Below are positions 6,466 to 6,935 of a DNA stretch of 6,935 bases, in pieces. The stretch covers positions 1 to 6,935 of the forward strand of contig CANCUC010000041.1 of assembly GCA_947381255.1 (NCBI GenBank), given 5' to 3'. The notes beneath the pieces are model-generated. The model was not told the origin of the DNA. It saw only the letters and a list, made by a program, of their open reading frames with translations, and did no database searches. Position 1 is the first letter of the stretch; each line of letters starts with the position of its first letter. Origin of the DNA: Actinomycetota bacterium (GTDB lineage: Bacteria > Actinomycetota > Actinomycetes > Nanopelagicales > Nanopelagicaceae). Both the position numbers and the translations under genes were made by a program.

Positions 6466-6935
6466 ATGAGTTCATTGGAGAATCTCTCCCACGAAAATCG
6501 GACATTTCCCCCTAGCCCAGAGTTTGTAGCTCAAGCCAATGCCCTGGCAGATCTCTACGAGGAGGCGGCCTCAGATCGCCTCGCCTTCTGGAGTAGACAA
6601 GCTGACTACTTACACTGGGATAAGAAGTGGGATCAGGTCTTGGAGTGGGAAGCGCCAAATGCCAAATGGTTTCTCGGCGGAAAGATCAACGCCTCTTATA
6701 ACTGTCTTGACCGCCATGTCCTTGAAGGGCGTGGAGAGCGCATCGCTTTTCACTTCGAAGGCGAACCGGGTGATACTCGAACGATTACTTACGCTCAGAT
6801 GTTTCACGATGTTAAGAAAGCCGCCAACGCACTGATAGAGCTCGGAGTTAAGGCCGGAGATCGCGTCGCCATTTACATGCCGATGATTCCGGAAGCCGCG
6901 GTTGCGATGTTGGCTTGTGCGCGAATTGGTGCGGC
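6466..6935 (+). CDS. acs: Acetyl-CoA synthetase (AMP-forming), N-terminal fragment
   Basis: Acs activates acetate with ATP to acetyl-AMP and then acetyl-CoA (ANL adenylating superfamily, cytoplasmic). The first 156 codons plus two bases are present, out of a family length of about 650; the gene runs off the right edge. The N-terminal domain of the family is clear: SPEFVAQANALADLYEEAA (17-35), RLAFW (38-42), AKWFLGGKINASYNCLDRHV (66-85), then FEGEPGDTRTITYAQM (97-112), AANALIELGVKAGDRVAIYM (119-138), and IPEAAVAMLACARIGA (141-156). The AMP-binding motif, catalytic lysine and CoA site lie beyond the window. The ATG at 6466 gives the N-terminal length expected for actinobacterial Acs. An in-frame GTG at 6409 preceded by GGTGGAG is an alternative that would add 19 residues unlike the family. 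A propionyl-CoA synthetase cannot be formally excluded from this part alone. Confidence 0.93.
   Translation, partial: MSSLENLSHENRTFPPSPEFVAQANALADLYEEAASDRLAFWSRQADYLHWDKKWDQVLEWEAPNAKWFLGGKINASYNCLDRHVLEGRGERIAFHFEGEPGDTRTITYAQMFHDVKKAANALIELGVKAGDRVAIYMPMIPEAAVAMLACARIGA

Noticed and set aside
6539..6835. 98-codon plus-strand frame and an overlapping 65-codon minus-strand frame (6610-6807)
   Set aside because: Both overlap the acs frame starting at 6466, which reads as a continuous, clearly conserved acetyl-CoA synthetase N-terminus.
1..6935. An undescribed gene system (defence, mobile, secondary metabolism)
   Set aside because: All substantial coding capacity is core purine and carbon metabolism with intact motifs. 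No transposase, integrase, repeat array or unknown gene cluster is present.

Overview
The window is a compact minus-strand block of de novo purine biosynthesis genes. Class II fructose-bisphosphate aldolase is at its upstream end, and acetyl-CoA synthetase starts divergently on the plus strand at the right edge. In transcription order on the minus strand the genes are fba (5976-4942), purA (4886-3603), purD (3606-2344), purB (2340-937), purC (940-89) and the first 29 codons of purS (89-1, cut by the window edge). The plus-strand gene is the first 156 codons of acs (from 6466, cut by the other edge).

The proteins look actinobacterial. PurB, Fba and the Acs N-terminus resemble Mycobacterium-type sequences from memory, and fba and purA are also near neighbours in mycobacteria. 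Base composition is only moderate, unlike most high-GC actinobacteria, and spacing inside the block is minimal. This suggests a small-genome, medium-GC actinobacterium, for example the freshwater acI/Nanopelagicales group. That placement is inference.

The purine genes are very tightly packed. purA/purD share a 4-nt TTGA overlap, purD/purB are 3 nt apart, purB/purC share a GTGA overlap and purC/purS share TAATG. Only fba/purA has a real gap (55 nt), with no convincing terminator. One transcript with translational coupling from purA to purS is the simplest reading. PurD, PurC and PurS (with partners beyond the window) serve the pathway to IMP. PurB acts both there and, with PurA, in the IMP-to-AMP branch.

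The only long stretch without a firm gene is the 489-nt divergent region 5977-6465. It holds a candidate structured 5' leader for fba with two mutually exclusive pairings, a 9-bp direct repeat at two-helical-turn spacing, and a weak small ORF that is open on both strands. It also holds a pseudoknot-topology pair of inverted repeats and a promoter whose position implies a leaderless acs mRNA. I see no mobile element, CRISPR array, tRNA, rRNA or defence-like gene. The coding part is ordinary core metabolism, and what merits a second look is in the divergent region.
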